A DNA stretch of 64,000 nucleotides from Pontibacter diazotrophicus (GCF_003367245.1 NZ_QRGR01000003.1:1-64000), one strand, 5' to 3'. Positions 9,558 to 18,502 are shown, counted from the first letter of the stretch. A program made the numbers and translations. The notes: generated from the letters alone by a model not told the origin.

Positions 9558-11495
9558 ATGAAACAACACACAAAAGCCGGTGCCGTCTCAACGGCGGGCT
9601 TGCTTATCTCGCTAGGCATCATTTACGGCGACATCGGAACTTCACCGCTGTACGTGATGAAAGCCATTATCGGGGATGCTCCTATCTCGCAAACGCTGGT
9701 ATATGGGGGAATTTCCTGCGTGTTCTGGACGCTTACACTGCAAACAACCATTAAGTATGTGCTGCTAACGCTGCAAGCCGATAACAACGGCGAAGGAGGC
9801 ATCTTCTCCCTTTATACCCTCATACGCCGAAGGGCACCGTGGCTCATTGTGCCGGCCATGATTGGAGGGGCCGCTCTTTTGGCTGACGGCATCATTACAC
9901 CGCCTATTTCGGTGTCTTCCGCCATCGAGGGCCTACGCATACTGAAGCCTGATATACCGACAGTACCCATTGTAATGGCTATTCTAACGCTGCTGTTTGT
10001 GATGCAGCGCTTTGGCACCGAGATAGTAGGTAAGGCGTTTGGTCCGGTTATGCTGGTTTGGTTCACGATGCTGGCTTCATTAGGCGCTGTTGCAGTAGTG
10101 GATCACCCGGAGATACTGGAGGCACTGAACCCCCGCTTTGCCTATGAACTGCTGGTCCACTACCCGAACGGGTTCTGGCTGTTAGGTGCCGTGTTTCTCT
10201 GTACAACCGGAGCGGAAGCCCTTTACTCAGACTTAGGCCACTGCGGCCGCCATAACATACAGTTCAGCTGGGCTTTTGTGAAAACCTGCCTGCTGCTGAA
10301 TTACCTGGGCCAGGGCGCCTGGCTGATGACACAGCAGGGGCAGCAACTGCAGGGTAACCCTTTTTATGGCATCATGCCCGGTTGGTTCCTGCTCATCGGT
10401 ATCTCCATTGCGACCATTGCCGCTGTTATCGCCAGTCAGGCCCTTATCAGTGGATCCTTCACCCTTATCAGCGAAGCCATCCGACTAAATCTGTGGCCAA
10501 GGGTAAGGCTGATTTACCCGACTAACCTGAAGGGGCAGCTGTATGTACCCAGCATTAATTGGCTGATGTGGCTCGGGTGCCTGGGGGTGGTTTTATATTT
10601 CAGGGAGTCTGAACGCATGGAGGCGGCGTATGGTTTAGCCATTACCATGGCAATGCTTTCTACTACTATCCTGATGAGCTATTACCTGTACACAAAATTT
10701 CATTCACGCATGCTGGTGATGCTATTCCTGCTGGTGTACAGCACAATAGAAGGTGCTTTTTTAGTTGCTAACCTGAGCAAGTTCTCACACGGAGGTTGGG
10801 TTTCGCTCCTGATTGGAGGCATGCTGCTCACGGTTATGTACATCTGGATAAAAGCTTTCCAGATTAAGCGCAGCCTGGCAGAATATGTGCGCCTGAAAGA
10901 GTATCTGCCGGCGCTGAAAGAACTCAGTGCAGACGAAACCATTCCGAAGTATTCTACCCACCTTGTGTTCATGACGAGTGCCCCGCATCCGAAGGAAATA
11001 GAGTCAAAGGTAATCTACTCCATCTTTCAGAAACGACCGAAGCGGGCAGACATTTACTGGTTCATACATGTGGAAACAACGGATGAGCCTTATACCTCAG
11101 AATACAAGGTAAGAAAGCTAGCGGAGGGAGATGTTATTAGAATTGACTTCAAGCTGGGCTTTAGGGTAGAGCAGCGTATTAACCTGTTTTTCAGGACAGT
11201 AGTAGAGGAACTGGTGCAGAATGGCGAAGTAGATATTACGAGCCGCTACCACTCTCTGAACAAGCAGCAGCTTATCGGCGACTTCCGGTTTGTGGTGCTG
11301 GAAAAGTTCTTGTCGTACGAGAACGATCTTCCGCTCGCAAAGCGCATTATCATGGAGTGGTACTTTAGCATAAAGGAGTTTACCAGTTCCGAAAGCAAGT
11401 GGTTTGGCCTCGACACAAGCTCTGTAAAAGTAGAAAAAGTGCCTCTTGTTATCATGCCTGCACAATTGCCGCAGATGAAAAGAGTGATGGTATGA
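9558..11495 (+). CDS. kup: Kup-type potassium uptake protein
   Basis: Low-affinity, proton-coupled K+ importer of the KUP/HAK/KT family, 645 residues, normal length. The signature GIIYGDIGTSPLYV lies at about residues 20-33 and the acidic GEGGIFSLYTLIRR at about 80-93. Twelve membrane helices run to about residue 440, followed by a soluble C-terminal domain. All conserved segments that can be checked by eye are intact. It is second in the DedA-Kup-UPF0104-APC run. Confidence 0.95.
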   Translation: MKQHTKAGAVSTAGLLISLGIIYGDIGTSPLYVMKAIIGDAPISQTLVYGGISCVFWTLTLQTTIKYVLLTLQADNNGEGGIFSLYTLIRRRAPWLIVPAMIGGAALLADGIITPPISVSSAIEGLRILKPDIPTVPIVMAILTLLFVMQRFGTEIVGKAFGPVMLVWFTMLASLGAVAVVDHPEILEALNPRFAYELLVHYPNGFWLLGAVFLCTTGAEALYSDLGHCGRHNIQFSWAFVKTCLLLNYLGQGAWLMTQQGQQLQGNPFYGIMPGWFLLIGISIATIAAVIASQALISGSFTLISEAIRLNLWPRVRLIYPTNLKGQLYVPSINWLMWLGCLGVVLYFRESERMEAAYGLAITMAMLSTTILMSYYLYTKFHSRMLVMLFLLVYSTIEGAFLVANLSKFSHGGWVSLLIGGMLLTVMYIWIKAFQIKRSLAEYVRLKEYLPALKELSADETIPKYSTHLVFMTSAPHPKEIESKVIYSIFQKRPKRADIYWFIHVETTDEPYTSEYKVRKLAEGDVIRIDFKLGFRVEQRINLFFRTVVEELVQNGEVDITSRYHSLNKQQLIGDFRFVVLEKFLSYENDLPLAKRIIMEWYFSIKEFTSSESKWFGLDTSSVKVEKVPLVIMPAQLPQMKRVMV

Positions 11496-11514
11496 CAGTA
11501 GACTCACAGCAACT

Positions 11515-12627
11515 ATGGCCTTAACGAAACAGAAACTACAGGAAAAGTTCTCCACGCGCAGGCTCGTACTGCCGATGCTGCTGGGCTTTGGTGTGATAGG
11601 CTATATGCTGTACACCAGCTATGAGCCGGGGCAAGTGAATACGCTGCTGCAGGCAAGCCCATTTTGGGTGGGGATGGCTCTGTTGGTGCTTCTTGTACGG
11701 GATTTCGGGTACATCTACCGTATCCGCTATATCACGGATAAAGTACTGAGCTGGAAACAGAGCTTCAACATTATCATGCTGTGGGAGTTTGCTTCCTGTG
11801 CCCTGCCTTCTGTGATGGGTGGTACTACGGTGGTCGCTTATATCCTGTTCAAGGAAAAGATTCCGCTCGGCAAAGCCATTGCACAGGTGATGGTGACTTC
11901 GCTGCTGGACAACCTTTACTTTGTGCTGGCTGTACCCCTTGTGCTTTACTTTACAAAAGGAAACGTGCTGCCTGGGATGGTTGGCCTGAGCGAGACATTA
12001 CGAGAAAGCCTCGCCATCGCTTTTATAATGAGTTACCTGCTGATTTCCCTATATGCTTTTACTATGTTTTATGCGCTTTTCATTAACCCGAAGGTCGTAA
12101 AGCGCCTGTTTATCCGGCTGGGGCAGCTAAGACCATTCAGAAAATGGCGGGAGCAGATGTTCCGCCATGCCAACGAGCTCCTGATCGCGTCGCAGCACCT
12201 GCGCAACAAAAATTACGATTACTGGCTGCATGCCGGTATTTCAACCGCTTTTGTCTGGACTGCCCGCTACATCATCATCGGCTGCCTGATTGCGGCTTTC
12301 ACACAGCTTAACCTGCACGACCACCTGCTTATCTTCTCGCGCAACCTTATTTATAAGATTGTCCTGTTTATGTCGATAACACCAGGGGCAGCAGGTATAG
12401 CCGAAATCGCTTTCCCGGCCTTCTTCGGAGCCTATCTGGGAAGCTTTACTACCATTGTCGTGCTACTGTACCGTTTACTGACGCATTACCTGTACCTCGT
12501 GTTGGGAGCCATCATTTTCCCACGCTGGGCAGCACGCACTTTCAGTGGCAATGAGCTGACAGATAAGACAAAACCTGTGACACCAGAACAACCTGAAACT
12601 TTTAACACCCAACCTATGGCTGTGTAA
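11515..12627 (+). CDS. UPF0104 / lysylphosphatidylglycerol synthase transmembrane-domain protein
   Basis: A 370-residue polytopic protein with about eight helices, matching the flippase-like transmembrane domain of MprF without its catalytic domain. Conserved segments include LVRDFGYIYRIRYITD, WEFASCALPSVMGG and SITPGAAGIAEIAF (the latter typical of the family). In Bacteroidota such proteins are usually annotated UPF0104/YbhN and have no proven substrate; lipid translocation is inferred. Start at ATG, 19 bp after kup. The C-terminal 30 residues are polar and likely disordered. Confidence 0.88.
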   Translation: MALTKQKLQEKFSTRRLVLPMLLGFGVIGYMLYTSYEPGQVNTLLQASPFWVGMALLVLLVRDFGYIYRIRYITDKVLSWKQSFNIIMLWEFASCALPSVMGGTTVVAYILFKEKIPLGKAIAQVMVTSLLDNLYFVLAVPLVLYFTKGNVLPGMVGLSETLRESLAIAFIMSYLLISLYAFTMFYALFINPKVVKRLFIRLGQLRPFRKWREQMFRHANELLIASQHLRNKNYDYWLHAGISTAFVWTARYIIIGCLIAAFTQLNLHDHLLIFSRNLIYKIVLFMSITPGAAGIAEIAFPAFFGAYLGSFTTIVVLLYRLLTHYLYLVLGAIIFPRWAARTFSGNELTDKTKPVTPEQPETFNTQPMAV

Positions 12628-12637
12628 CAGCCGCTTT

Positions 12638-14383
12638 ATGAGCAATTTGCTGAACAACCTTACCCGCCGCAAGAGTGCTACGGCACTACTGGCTGATTAT
12701 GAAAAGGATGGAAACATCCATGGCACCAACCTGGTGCGGACCCTTCGGCTGAAGGATTTAATATCATTTGGGATTGCCGCCATCATAGGGGCAGGCATCT
12801 TTAGTACCATCGGGAATGCCAGCGCTGCTGGTGGGCCGGGTGTATCGCTGCTTTTCATTTTTACAGCGGTAGCATGCGGCTTCTCGGCCCTTTGTTATGC
12901 CCAGTTTGCCTCTACTATACCTGTTTCAGGAAGCGCCTACACCTATGCCTATGCTTCTTTCGGGGAATTGGTTGCCTGGATCATTGGATGGGATTTGCTC
13001 ATGGAGTATGCTATCGGAAATATTGCCGTGGCTATCTCCTGGTCCGACTATTTCACGGCTGTGATGCATGGCGTAGGACTTGGCCTGCCGGAGTACCTGA
13101 CAATGGACTACCTGAGCGCCTCCCGCGGCTTTGAAACAGCCTCTGCCCTACTGGCACAGGGCAACCTGTTGGCTACGCTGCCGGCGAACATGCAGGAAGC
13201 ATACCTGGCCTGGCAGCAGGCTCCTTCTATAGCGGGAATCCGATTAGTTGCAGATGTCCCGGCTTTAGGCATTACGGTGCTGATTACGTACCTCGTTTAC
13301 ATTGGCATAAAAGAGTCGAAGCGCACGGCAAACCTGCTGGTGTTGCTTAAGCTGCTGGTTATCCTGCTGGTGATAACGGTGGGAGCCTTTTATGTAAACA
13401 CTGACAACTGGACTCCCTTCGCTCCAAATGGCATATCCGGCATCATGAAAGGTGTGTCGGCTGTGTTCTTTGCTTACATCGGTTTTGATGCCATTTCCAC
13501 TACCGCCGAAGAATGCGAAAACCCACAACGCGATTTACCAAAAGCCATGATTTTCGCGCTCATCATCTGCACGGTGCTGTATGTAATTCTGGCGCTGATT
13601 TTAACAGGTATGGTGCCTTACCAGGAGCTCGCTGTGGGCGACCCGCTGGCGTTTGTGTTCTCCAGGGTTAACCTGGATGCCATTGCGGGTATAGTGGCCG
13701 TTAGTGCAATTGTAGCCATGGCCAGTGTATTGCTCGTGTTTCAGTATGGGCAGCCCCGCATCTGGATGAGTATGAGCCGCGATGGCCTGCTACCGCAGAT
13801 ATTTTCCCGCATCCATCCAAAGCATAGAACTCCTTCCTTCGCTACCATTGTGACAGGCTTTGTAGTGGCGGTTCCTGCACTGTTTATGAACCTGACAGAG
13901 GTAACGGACCTGACAAGCATCGGTACTTTATTCGCTTTTGTGCTCGTGTGCGGCGGTATACTGCTCATGGAGCAGCAGCAAGGCATACCGGCCACAAACA
14001 AAGGATTCCGGGTGCCCTATATCAATGGAAAATTTGTTCTGCCCATGCTTCTGATGGCTGGGCTTGTGTTGCTGTATGTTTACAACCAGGAGGGCCTGAC
14101 GCAGTTTTTCCGGATGGATGGTGGCTGGGAAACTTTCCAGCACAAACTGCCCCTGATAGGCTTTATACTGGTAGTTATTGTACTTACCCTGCTCACCTTT
14201 ACCCGCAACCTTTCGCTGATACCGGTGTTAGGCCTGCTGACAAACCTGTACCTGATGACAGAGCTGGGTATTACCAACTGGAGCCGCTTTATGGCGTGGC
14301 TGGCACTGGGCCTGCTCATCTACTTCTTCTACGGCTACCGCAACAGCAAACTACATAAGCCAGCCGCCAAAGTAGCAGCATAG
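12638..14383 (+). CDS. APC superfamily amino acid permease (cationic amino acid transporter-like)
   Basis: A 581-residue secondary transporter with 12-14 membrane helices. The first-helix motif FGIAAIIGAGIFSTIG, the PVSGSAYTYAYASFGE segment and the FFAYIGFDAISTTAEECENPQRDLPKA segment (split here as residues about 268-294) are hallmarks of the CAT subgroup of APC permeases. The substrate is probably an amino acid; which one cannot be read. It begins 10 bp after the preceding stop and closes the membrane-protein operon. Confidence 0.9.
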   Translation: MSNLLNNLTRRKSATALLADYEKDGNIHGTNLVRTLRLKDLISFGIAAIIGAGIFSTIGNASAAGGPGVSLLFIFTAVACGFSALCYAQFASTIPVSGSAYTYAYASFGELVAWIIGWDLLMEYAIGNIAVAISWSDYFTAVMHGVGLGLPEYLTMDYLSASRGFETASALLAQGNLLATLPANMQEAYLAWQQAPSIAGIRLVADVPALGITVLITYLVYIGIKESKRTANLLVLLKLLVILLVITVGAFYVNTDNWTPFAPNGISGIMKGVSAVFFAYIGFDAISTTAEECENPQRDLPKAMIFALIICTVLYVILALILTGMVPYQELAVGDPLAFVFSRVNLDAIAGIVAVSAIVAMASVLLVFQYGQPRIWMSMSRDGLLPQIFSRIHPKHRTPSFATIVTGFVVAVPALFMNLTEVTDLTSIGTLFAFVLVCGGILLMEQQQGIPATNKGFRVPYINGKFVLPMLLMAGLVLLYVYNQEGLTQFFRMDGGWETFQHKLPLIGFILVVIVLTLLTFTRNLSLIPVLGLLTNLYLMTELGITNWSRFMAWLALGLLIYFFYGYRNSKLHKPAAKVAA

Positions 14384-14686
14384 GTGAGTGAATGAGAAAC
14401 AGAAATACATATCAAGTTTGCTCCTACTCCTTTGGATACGATTGCTATGTTTATCTTTCCCTTCAGCTCATCTCAGGAAACTGTAGTAGCACAAGTACCT
14501 GGTTGATAAATTATGTTAAATTGAAATTAGTGTAACAATATGGGAAGCCTGTGGGGATGCTTGATACCGCTTTCTCCCATTTCACACACTAGAGGCTGCA
14601 ATGCCTCCATATTTTAAAGAAATAGTTAGTTGAATTATATATAGTAAAAGCCACAGCTTCTAGCGGTGACCTTTCTTATTCAGTAA
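14384..14686. other. Intergenic region after the permease
   Basis: About 300 bp without a credible ORF or recognised site ahead of two strong hairpins. Confidence 0.5.
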
Positions 14687-14722
14687 AAACAGCCCCTGCT
14701 TCATTGGTTGCAGGGGCTGTTT
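14687..14722 (+). terminator. Terminator of the membrane-protein operon
   Basis: Perfect 13-bp stem (AAACAGCCCCTGC and its complement) with a 10-nt loop, followed by GCTTTTC. It lies about 300 bp past the permease stop. Confidence 0.8.
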
Positions 14723-14766
14723 GCTTTTCATCTATCAGGTGATCAATTCTCAGGTAACCAACTCTT

Positions 14767-14811
14767 ATCAATAGAAAGGCCGCGGCTAATTGCCGCGGCC
14801 TTTCTATTGAT
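14767..14811. terminator. Long perfect hairpin (20-bp arms)
   Basis: Perfect 20-bp inverted repeat around a TAATT loop, with the GC-rich core GGCCGCGGC. It lies 60 bp beyond the stop of the minus-strand disordered-protein gene and 45 bp past another terminator, so it probably terminates transcription from the right and also blocks read-through from the left. Confidence 0.8.
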
Positions 14812-14870
14812 GGAAAAATGAATACTAATGTACCTCCGGTTATACTTCTTTATTATACAAGAAGTATTTC

Positions 14871-15434
14871 TTAGCGATTGTATCCCCCGAAGTGACCATA
14901 GTAATGATTATCATCTCTGTTTCTGTCACCAAACCTGTCATTGCCAAACTCACGGAAGGAGTCTGAGTTGCCGTAGCCTATGTCGTGGCGGAAACCATGG
15001 TTCCCACGGCTGTCGAAATCGCGGTAACGGTCCCCCTCCTCTGGGTTGTCATAGTTCGGGTTGTATCCCTGGTTATAGCTGTAGTGTCTCGGCCGGCCCG
15101 CATAGGGTCCTTCTCCATAAGGGAAACGCTCTACCCTATCCAGATCATTTTCTGCGCCATACGGTAGCCCGTAATCCATCTGCCTGGACTGGCCGCTATA
15201 ATTTGAAATGCCATACATTTCCTGGTACTTGTCATCTCGTGTACCTTCCCGGCCTCCCTCGCGGCCATATTCACGGCTTTGCTGCAGTCTATAGTTCTGT
15301 CCTTCTTCATTCCGGGTGTCGCCCAGGTGCGCATTCTCGCGCCCGTGGAAACGCCAGTGGCGGTGGTTGCCATGGCCTTCCTGTCTATAATCACGGCTAA
15401 AGTTGCCGTAGTTTCTTTCTCTGTCGTCTCTCAT
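14871..15434 (-). CDS. Intrinsically disordered Tyr/Arg/Gly/Asn-rich protein (paralogue A)
   Basis: 187 residues, starting MRDDRERNYGNF. The whole chain is low-complexity: Arg, Gly, Asp, Asn and Tyr dominate, hydrophobic residues are scarce, there is one Lys and no Cys, and no folded domain or signal peptide is visible. His clusters occur near residues 20-36. It shares its start context (17 identical nt around the ATG) and N-terminal style with the next gene, so the two are paralogues. Function unknown; composition resembles proteins that form condensates or protect against drying, which is inference only. The antisense frames are Val/Ala/Ile-rich artefacts of the same codons. Confidence 0.7.
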   Translation of the reverse strand: MRDDRERNYGNFSRDYRQEGHGNHRHWRFHGRENAHLGDTRNEEGQNYRLQQSREYGREGGREGTRDDKYQEMYGISNYSGQSRQMDYGLPYGAENDLDRVERFPYGEGPYAGRPRHYSYNQGYNPNYDNPEEGDRYRDFDSRGNHGFRHDIGYGNSDSFREFGNDRFGDRNRDDNHYYGHFGGYNR

Positions 15435-15440
15435 AGCTTT
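15424..15440 (-). promoter_or_regulatory. Conserved start context of disordered paralogue A
   Basis: The 17 nt AAAGCTATGAGAGACGA (minus strand) are identical to those at the start of paralogue B at 16272-16288. This supports the start codon and a common origin. Confidence 0.6.
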
Positions 15441-15455
15441 AAAATATTAAGTTTT

Positions 15456-15487
15456 AAGCAGCACCGGTTTTACAACCGGTGCTGCTT
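15456..15487 (-). terminator. Terminator between the two disordered paralogues
   Basis: Perfect 14-bp stem AAGCAGCACCGGTT with a TTAC loop, 45 bp beyond the stop of paralogue B on the minus strand. It suggests that A and B are separate transcripts. Confidence 0.75.
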
Positions 15488-15532
15488 TGGTTTCTTTTAT
15501 CTGTGTGTTTTCTCAGGGGTGCTTCCCGAGGA

Positions 15533-16282
15533 CTAGCGTCTGTCTCTGTCACGCATGTAGTCATCGTAACGGTCGCGGCGCTGGTCGCTTTCACCTCGCC
15601 AGCGCTCCAGGTTGCTGTATCGGGTATCTTCGCCGTAGTGATCTTCGCCACGGGCATAGTTGCGGCCGGCAAAACCAGTACTATAGTCATTGTCATACAT
15701 TCTGTTGCCATGCTCATAGCGGCGATAAGACTCATAGTCTCCACGTGAACCGCGATCCCAATTACCATCGTCATTGCCACGGCGCACATCATGACCAAAT
15801 TTCTCATCCGCCATGCCATAACGGTAATCAGAATGATCATTGTTACCTAAGGTCCTGTCGCTATAATCCTGGTTGCTATAGTCGCCACGGGCATCATACT
15901 GGCGGTGCGTATTGCGGTCCTCGTCTTCGATAAACGTCATACCATAGGGGTTGTCCTGGCTGAAGTTACCGCTATTGGTGTGGTCCTCTCCACTATATTG
16001 GGCTCCTCCAGACTGGAAGCGCCCCTGCGGATACATTTGGCTGTGGTCCGCATTGCTGTTAAAGCTGGTATCGTCGCCGTACTGGCTAAAGGAATTGTCG
16101 CCGTAGCCACGGTTAAAATGGCTGTCTCTGGTGTAGTTGCCGCGGTCCGAATTCTGACCATGGTGGTGGCCATGCAGCGGGCGTGGACCTCTACCCCTAT
16201 CGTCTCTGTATGTATCCCTGATATTACCGCTTTCTCTGTTGTTATCTCTTCCTCTGTTATTGTCACTTCTATCGTCTCTCAT
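15533..16282 (-). CDS. Intrinsically disordered Asp/Arg/Asn/Tyr-rich protein (paralogue B)
   Basis: 249 residues starting MRDDRSDNNRGRDNN. It is low-complexity throughout: Asp, Arg, Asn, Gly, Ser and Tyr make up most of the chain, with one Lys and no Cys. Tyr and Arg are scattered at fairly regular intervals, in the sticker-and-spacer pattern of prion-like domains. A His run (LHGHHHGQ) lies near residue 36. No signal peptide, so probably cytoplasmic. It is divergently transcribed from the related gene at 16428 across a 145-bp gap. No family recognised. Confidence 0.7.
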   Translation of the reverse strand: MRDDRSDNNRGRDNNRESGNIRDTYRDDRGRGPRPLHGHHHGQNSDRGNYTRDSHFNRGYGDNSFSQYGDDTSFNSNADHSQMYPQGRFQSGGAQYSGEDHTNSGNFSQDNPYGMTFIEDEDRNTHRQYDARGDYSNQDYSDRTLGNNDHSDYRYGMADEKFGHDVRRGNDDGNWDRGSRGDYESYRRYEHGNRMYDNDYSTGFAGRNYARGEDHYGEDTRYSNLERWRGESDQRRDRYDDYMRDRDRR

Positions 16283-16427
16283 AGCTTTTCTAGGTTTGAT
16301 TTGATTATCTATTATACCTCTTATTACGGGTGCAGGGGGCCTATAGGTTAACCACAGGGCAGACTATAAGTAAACCTCAGCCCTTTTCATGCGTTAAAAA
16401 AGGTATCACACTAAATATAAACTGACT

Positions 16428-17195
16428 ATGGAAAGAGACAATTGGAATAATAGAAACCGATACAGCAACGACAGAAATCAGAACCGCGGCAACGAGCATC
16501 GTGCAGATGAGGACAGCTACCGTGGTGCGTATCGCCTGGATACCTCCAGCGACCATCGAAATGTAAGCACCTGGAATGGATTTGACAGAGGCGAAGAGAA
16601 CCGCAATCAGGATTCCGACTACAACCGCAACTATAACAACGACTACAATCGAAATTATAATAACGACTACAACCGCAACTACAACAGTGGCCAGCAAGGA
16701 AACCGTGGCGGCAGCACTGCAGGAAACTTCGATTACGACCGCGACAACCGTTACCAGTACCAGGACCGCGGAGACAATACCCGCAACTGGGACGAGCAGT
16801 ACCAGTCTACCAGTGGTGGCTACAACTCCCGCTTCGGTGGTAACCAAGGCGGCAACAGCGGTGGGTACGACAGAGAAAACAGACACGACAGTGTCCGCAG
16901 CCGTATAGATAAAAGAGACAATTCCGGTTGGGGAAACTTTAACTCCGATTACAGCCCCGACAATTACGCAGGCAGAAGAAGTGGTGCTAACGAAGGTAAC
17001 ATGGCGGGTTCTTTAAGCTTTGGATACGACGGCGACAGAAACTCTGACCCTGACTGGAACAGACATTATGACCCGCTCAGCGGAGAGCGCCGCAGCTATC
17101 ATGGCGACTATCAGAGCAGGCAACAGGACCGCAGCCAGTACAGAGGCAGCACAAGCCGTAACAGAAATGCCGAAAATGATAGTGGTTGGTATTAG
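16428..17195 (+). CDS. Intrinsically disordered Asn/Arg/Tyr-rich protein with DYNRNYNN repeats
   Basis: 255 residues starting MERDNWNNRNRYS. By hand count it holds about 43 Asn, 36 Arg and 23 Tyr but one Lys and no Cys. Residues 64-87 are three tandem copies of the octapeptide DYNRNYNN (third copy ends NS). Gly/Asn/Ser-rich stretches follow, and the chain ends NDSGWY. No membrane segment, signal peptide or folded domain is visible. It faces the two minus-strand paralogues and is followed 80 bp later by a small hydrophilic protein. Role unknown; candidate stress-linked or condensate-forming protein by composition only. Confidence 0.72.
   Translation: MERDNWNNRNRYSNDRNQNRGNEHRADEDSYRGAYRLDTSSDHRNVSTWNGFDRGEENRNQDSDYNRNYNNDYNRNYNNDYNRNYNSGQQGNRGGSTAGNFDYDRDNRYQYQDRGDNTRNWDEQYQSTSGGYNSRFGGNQGGNSGGYDRENRHDSVRSRIDKRDNSGWGNFNSDYSPDNYAGRRSGANEGNMAGSLSFGYDGDRNSDPDWNRHYDPLSGERRSYHGDYQSRQQDRSQYRGSTSRNRNAENDSGWY
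16617..16688 (+). repeat. Three tandem 24-bp coding repeats
   Basis: Units at 16617-16640, 16641-16664 and 16665-16688 each encode DYNRNYNN (last copy DYNRNYNS). They differ mainly by synonymous third-position changes (CGC/CGA, AAC/AAT, TAC/TAT), which suggests that the peptide rather than the DNA has been maintained. Confidence 0.9.
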
Positions 17196-17275
17196 CAACC
17201 GGTAAATTAAATTTAAATTTTATGGTAGAAGGGCTCTGCCCTCTCTATCCTTTTCTAAACCTAAAAACGAAAACA

Positions 17276-17545
17276 ATGAGCACGAACGATAAAAATAAAG
17301 AGGAAAAGAATAATAACTACAGCAATAAAGATCAACTGAAGAATGAAAACCTCAACAACACTGTGAACGAAGGTAACAGCGTACCTAACATCCACCCAAC
17401 TGGTAAGGACCGCGAAATAGTTGACAACGAAGAAGTTCTGAAAGGTAACGTTGGTGGAGCTCCATCGCAGAAAAGCGGTAGCCGGGGCAGCGCTGATGTA
17501 CAGGACGGTGGCGAAGATGTTGGAAGCAGCGCCGGAAGTCACTAA
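17276..17545 (+). CDS. Small hydrophilic disordered protein
   Basis: 89 residues starting MSTNDKNKEEKNNNYS. The N-terminal half is rich in Asn, Lys and Glu; the C-terminal half in Gly, Ser and Asp (GGEDVGSSAGSH). No hydrophobic core, signal peptide or Cys. The ATG at 17276 is chosen over an upstream in-frame start at 17186, which overlaps the previous stop and would add an unlike 30-residue segment. It differs from its neighbours in using Lys rather than Arg. It may be co-transcribed with the gene at 16428 and ends just before a 60-bp palindrome. Function unknown. Confidence 0.65.
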   Translation: MSTNDKNKEEKNNNYSNKDQLKNENLNNTVNEGNSVPNIHPTGKDREIVDNEEVLKGNVGGAPSQKSGSRGSADVQDGGEDVGSSAGSH

Positions 17546-17601
17546 AAATAAATAAGAGAGTCTTTTGGCTCTCTTCCTGACTTAGACTAGTCTCACAGTT
17601 C

Positions 17602-17661
17602 TTTGCAACTGAAACAGGAAAGCCACCTTATATAAGGTGGCTTTCCTGTTTCAGTTGCAAA
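17602..17661. terminator. 60-bp perfect palindrome between convergent genes
   Basis: Positions 17602-17631 are the exact reverse complement of 17632-17661, giving a 30-bp stem with no spacer. It ends 4 bp before the stop codon of the small minus-strand membrane protein. Likely a bidirectional terminator, but longer than any other in the window. Confidence 0.85.
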
Positions 17662-17665
17662 TGGC

Positions 17666-17911
17666 CTACTGAAGCTCTTCCTGCTCCATGTACTCCCACA
17701 TGGCATCTTCGCTTGCGCCTGTTTTTGCTGCGTAAATCAACATCGTAGTGTACACTCCAATCAGAAGGAAGCTCAGCGGGACAGAAAAAATGAAAGAAAT
17801 TACAAGTGTCTTCACCGGATCAGGCTTAGAACTCATTTTAGTGGAAGCATACCAGAAAAACAATACATTGAATATTCCGGAAAGCGCTATGAAGTTGATA
17901 ATATCTAACAT
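17666..17911 (-). CDS. Small two-helix membrane protein
   Basis: 81 residues with two hydrophobic segments (about residues 4-23 and 35-61) joined by a short polar loop (STKMSSKPDPVKT) and an acidic tail MWEYMEQEELQ. No family recognised. It is convergent with the disordered-protein cluster and may be unrelated to it. Codon use is like its neighbours. Confidence 0.6.
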   Translation of the reverse strand: MLDIINFIALSGIFNVLFFWYASTKMSSKPDPVKTLVISFIFSVPLSFLLIGVYTTMLIYAAKTGASEDAMWEYMEQEELQ

Positions 17912-18452
17912 TGGCTAAAAGGTATCGTCAGGTTGTTTAGTGTTTATAAGCTTTCAAAGGCTTTGATGTTAAGCGCCAACCCCACGATGAACTCCATTGT
18001 TCTTATTTAAATCTCTCTTTTAACAAAACAGCTTAGTGCAATTTAAGAGGCCGACACATAAATCACAAGCTTTGTTAAGAAAATATTATTATATCATTAG
18101 CCTGCAAAAATGAATCATAAAATAGGAATAATTTTTAATTTTTTCATCTCATTTCTTCTCATAGCTACAAAAAGTTTATTTATCCGCTCTCGTCTTGAAT
18201 TCTAAGAGAGACATGCACTAGCATATATCAAAGTCAAAAAACAAAAAACAATGAAAAGAACAGTGCAATTTTCATCAACTCATTCCACTCCAGATTTTAG
18301 AAAGAAGTGTCAGTAGCACGTCGAAAGCTGCTTTTTTCTGGCCATCAGAAACGTTAACCCGGCAGGTGCAGCATCTATTCTCTCTTATTTTGCTGATGGA
18401 CCAAACGTGTATAGTGCACTGCCATGGTGAAGCGCATAGCGTAAACATTTAA
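17912..18452. other. Intergenic region with a possible 21-codon ORF
   Basis: An AT-rich gap. It contains a short open frame at 18251-18316 (+) reading MKRTVQFSSTHSTPDFRKKC and one more residue, preceded by an A-rich leader. I cannot tell whether it is translated. Nothing else is recognised before the hairpin at 18453. Confidence 0.3.
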
Positions 18453-18502
18453 AAAATCAAAAAGCCCGCTATACTGTAAAGTATAGCGGGCTTTTTGATT
18501 TT
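18453..18502 (-). terminator. Terminator of the alcohol dehydrogenase gene
   Basis: Perfect 22-bp inverted repeat around TGTAAA with core AAGCCCGCTATAC and A/T tracts on both sides, so it can act in either direction. It lies 16 bp beyond the stop of the minus-strand gene. Confidence 0.85.

Noticed and set aside
14828..15933. Several plus-strand frames opposite the two disordered paralogues
   Set aside because: They show the same artefact (Val/Ile/Thr or His/Gly-rich antisense translation) and no signals of their own.
16377..16886. Minus-strand 169-residue Val/Ala/Ile-rich frame opposite the disordered protein gene
   Set aside because: It is the antisense translation of Asn/Tyr/Arg codons; the composition is implausible for a soluble or membrane protein and the plus-strand gene explains the region.
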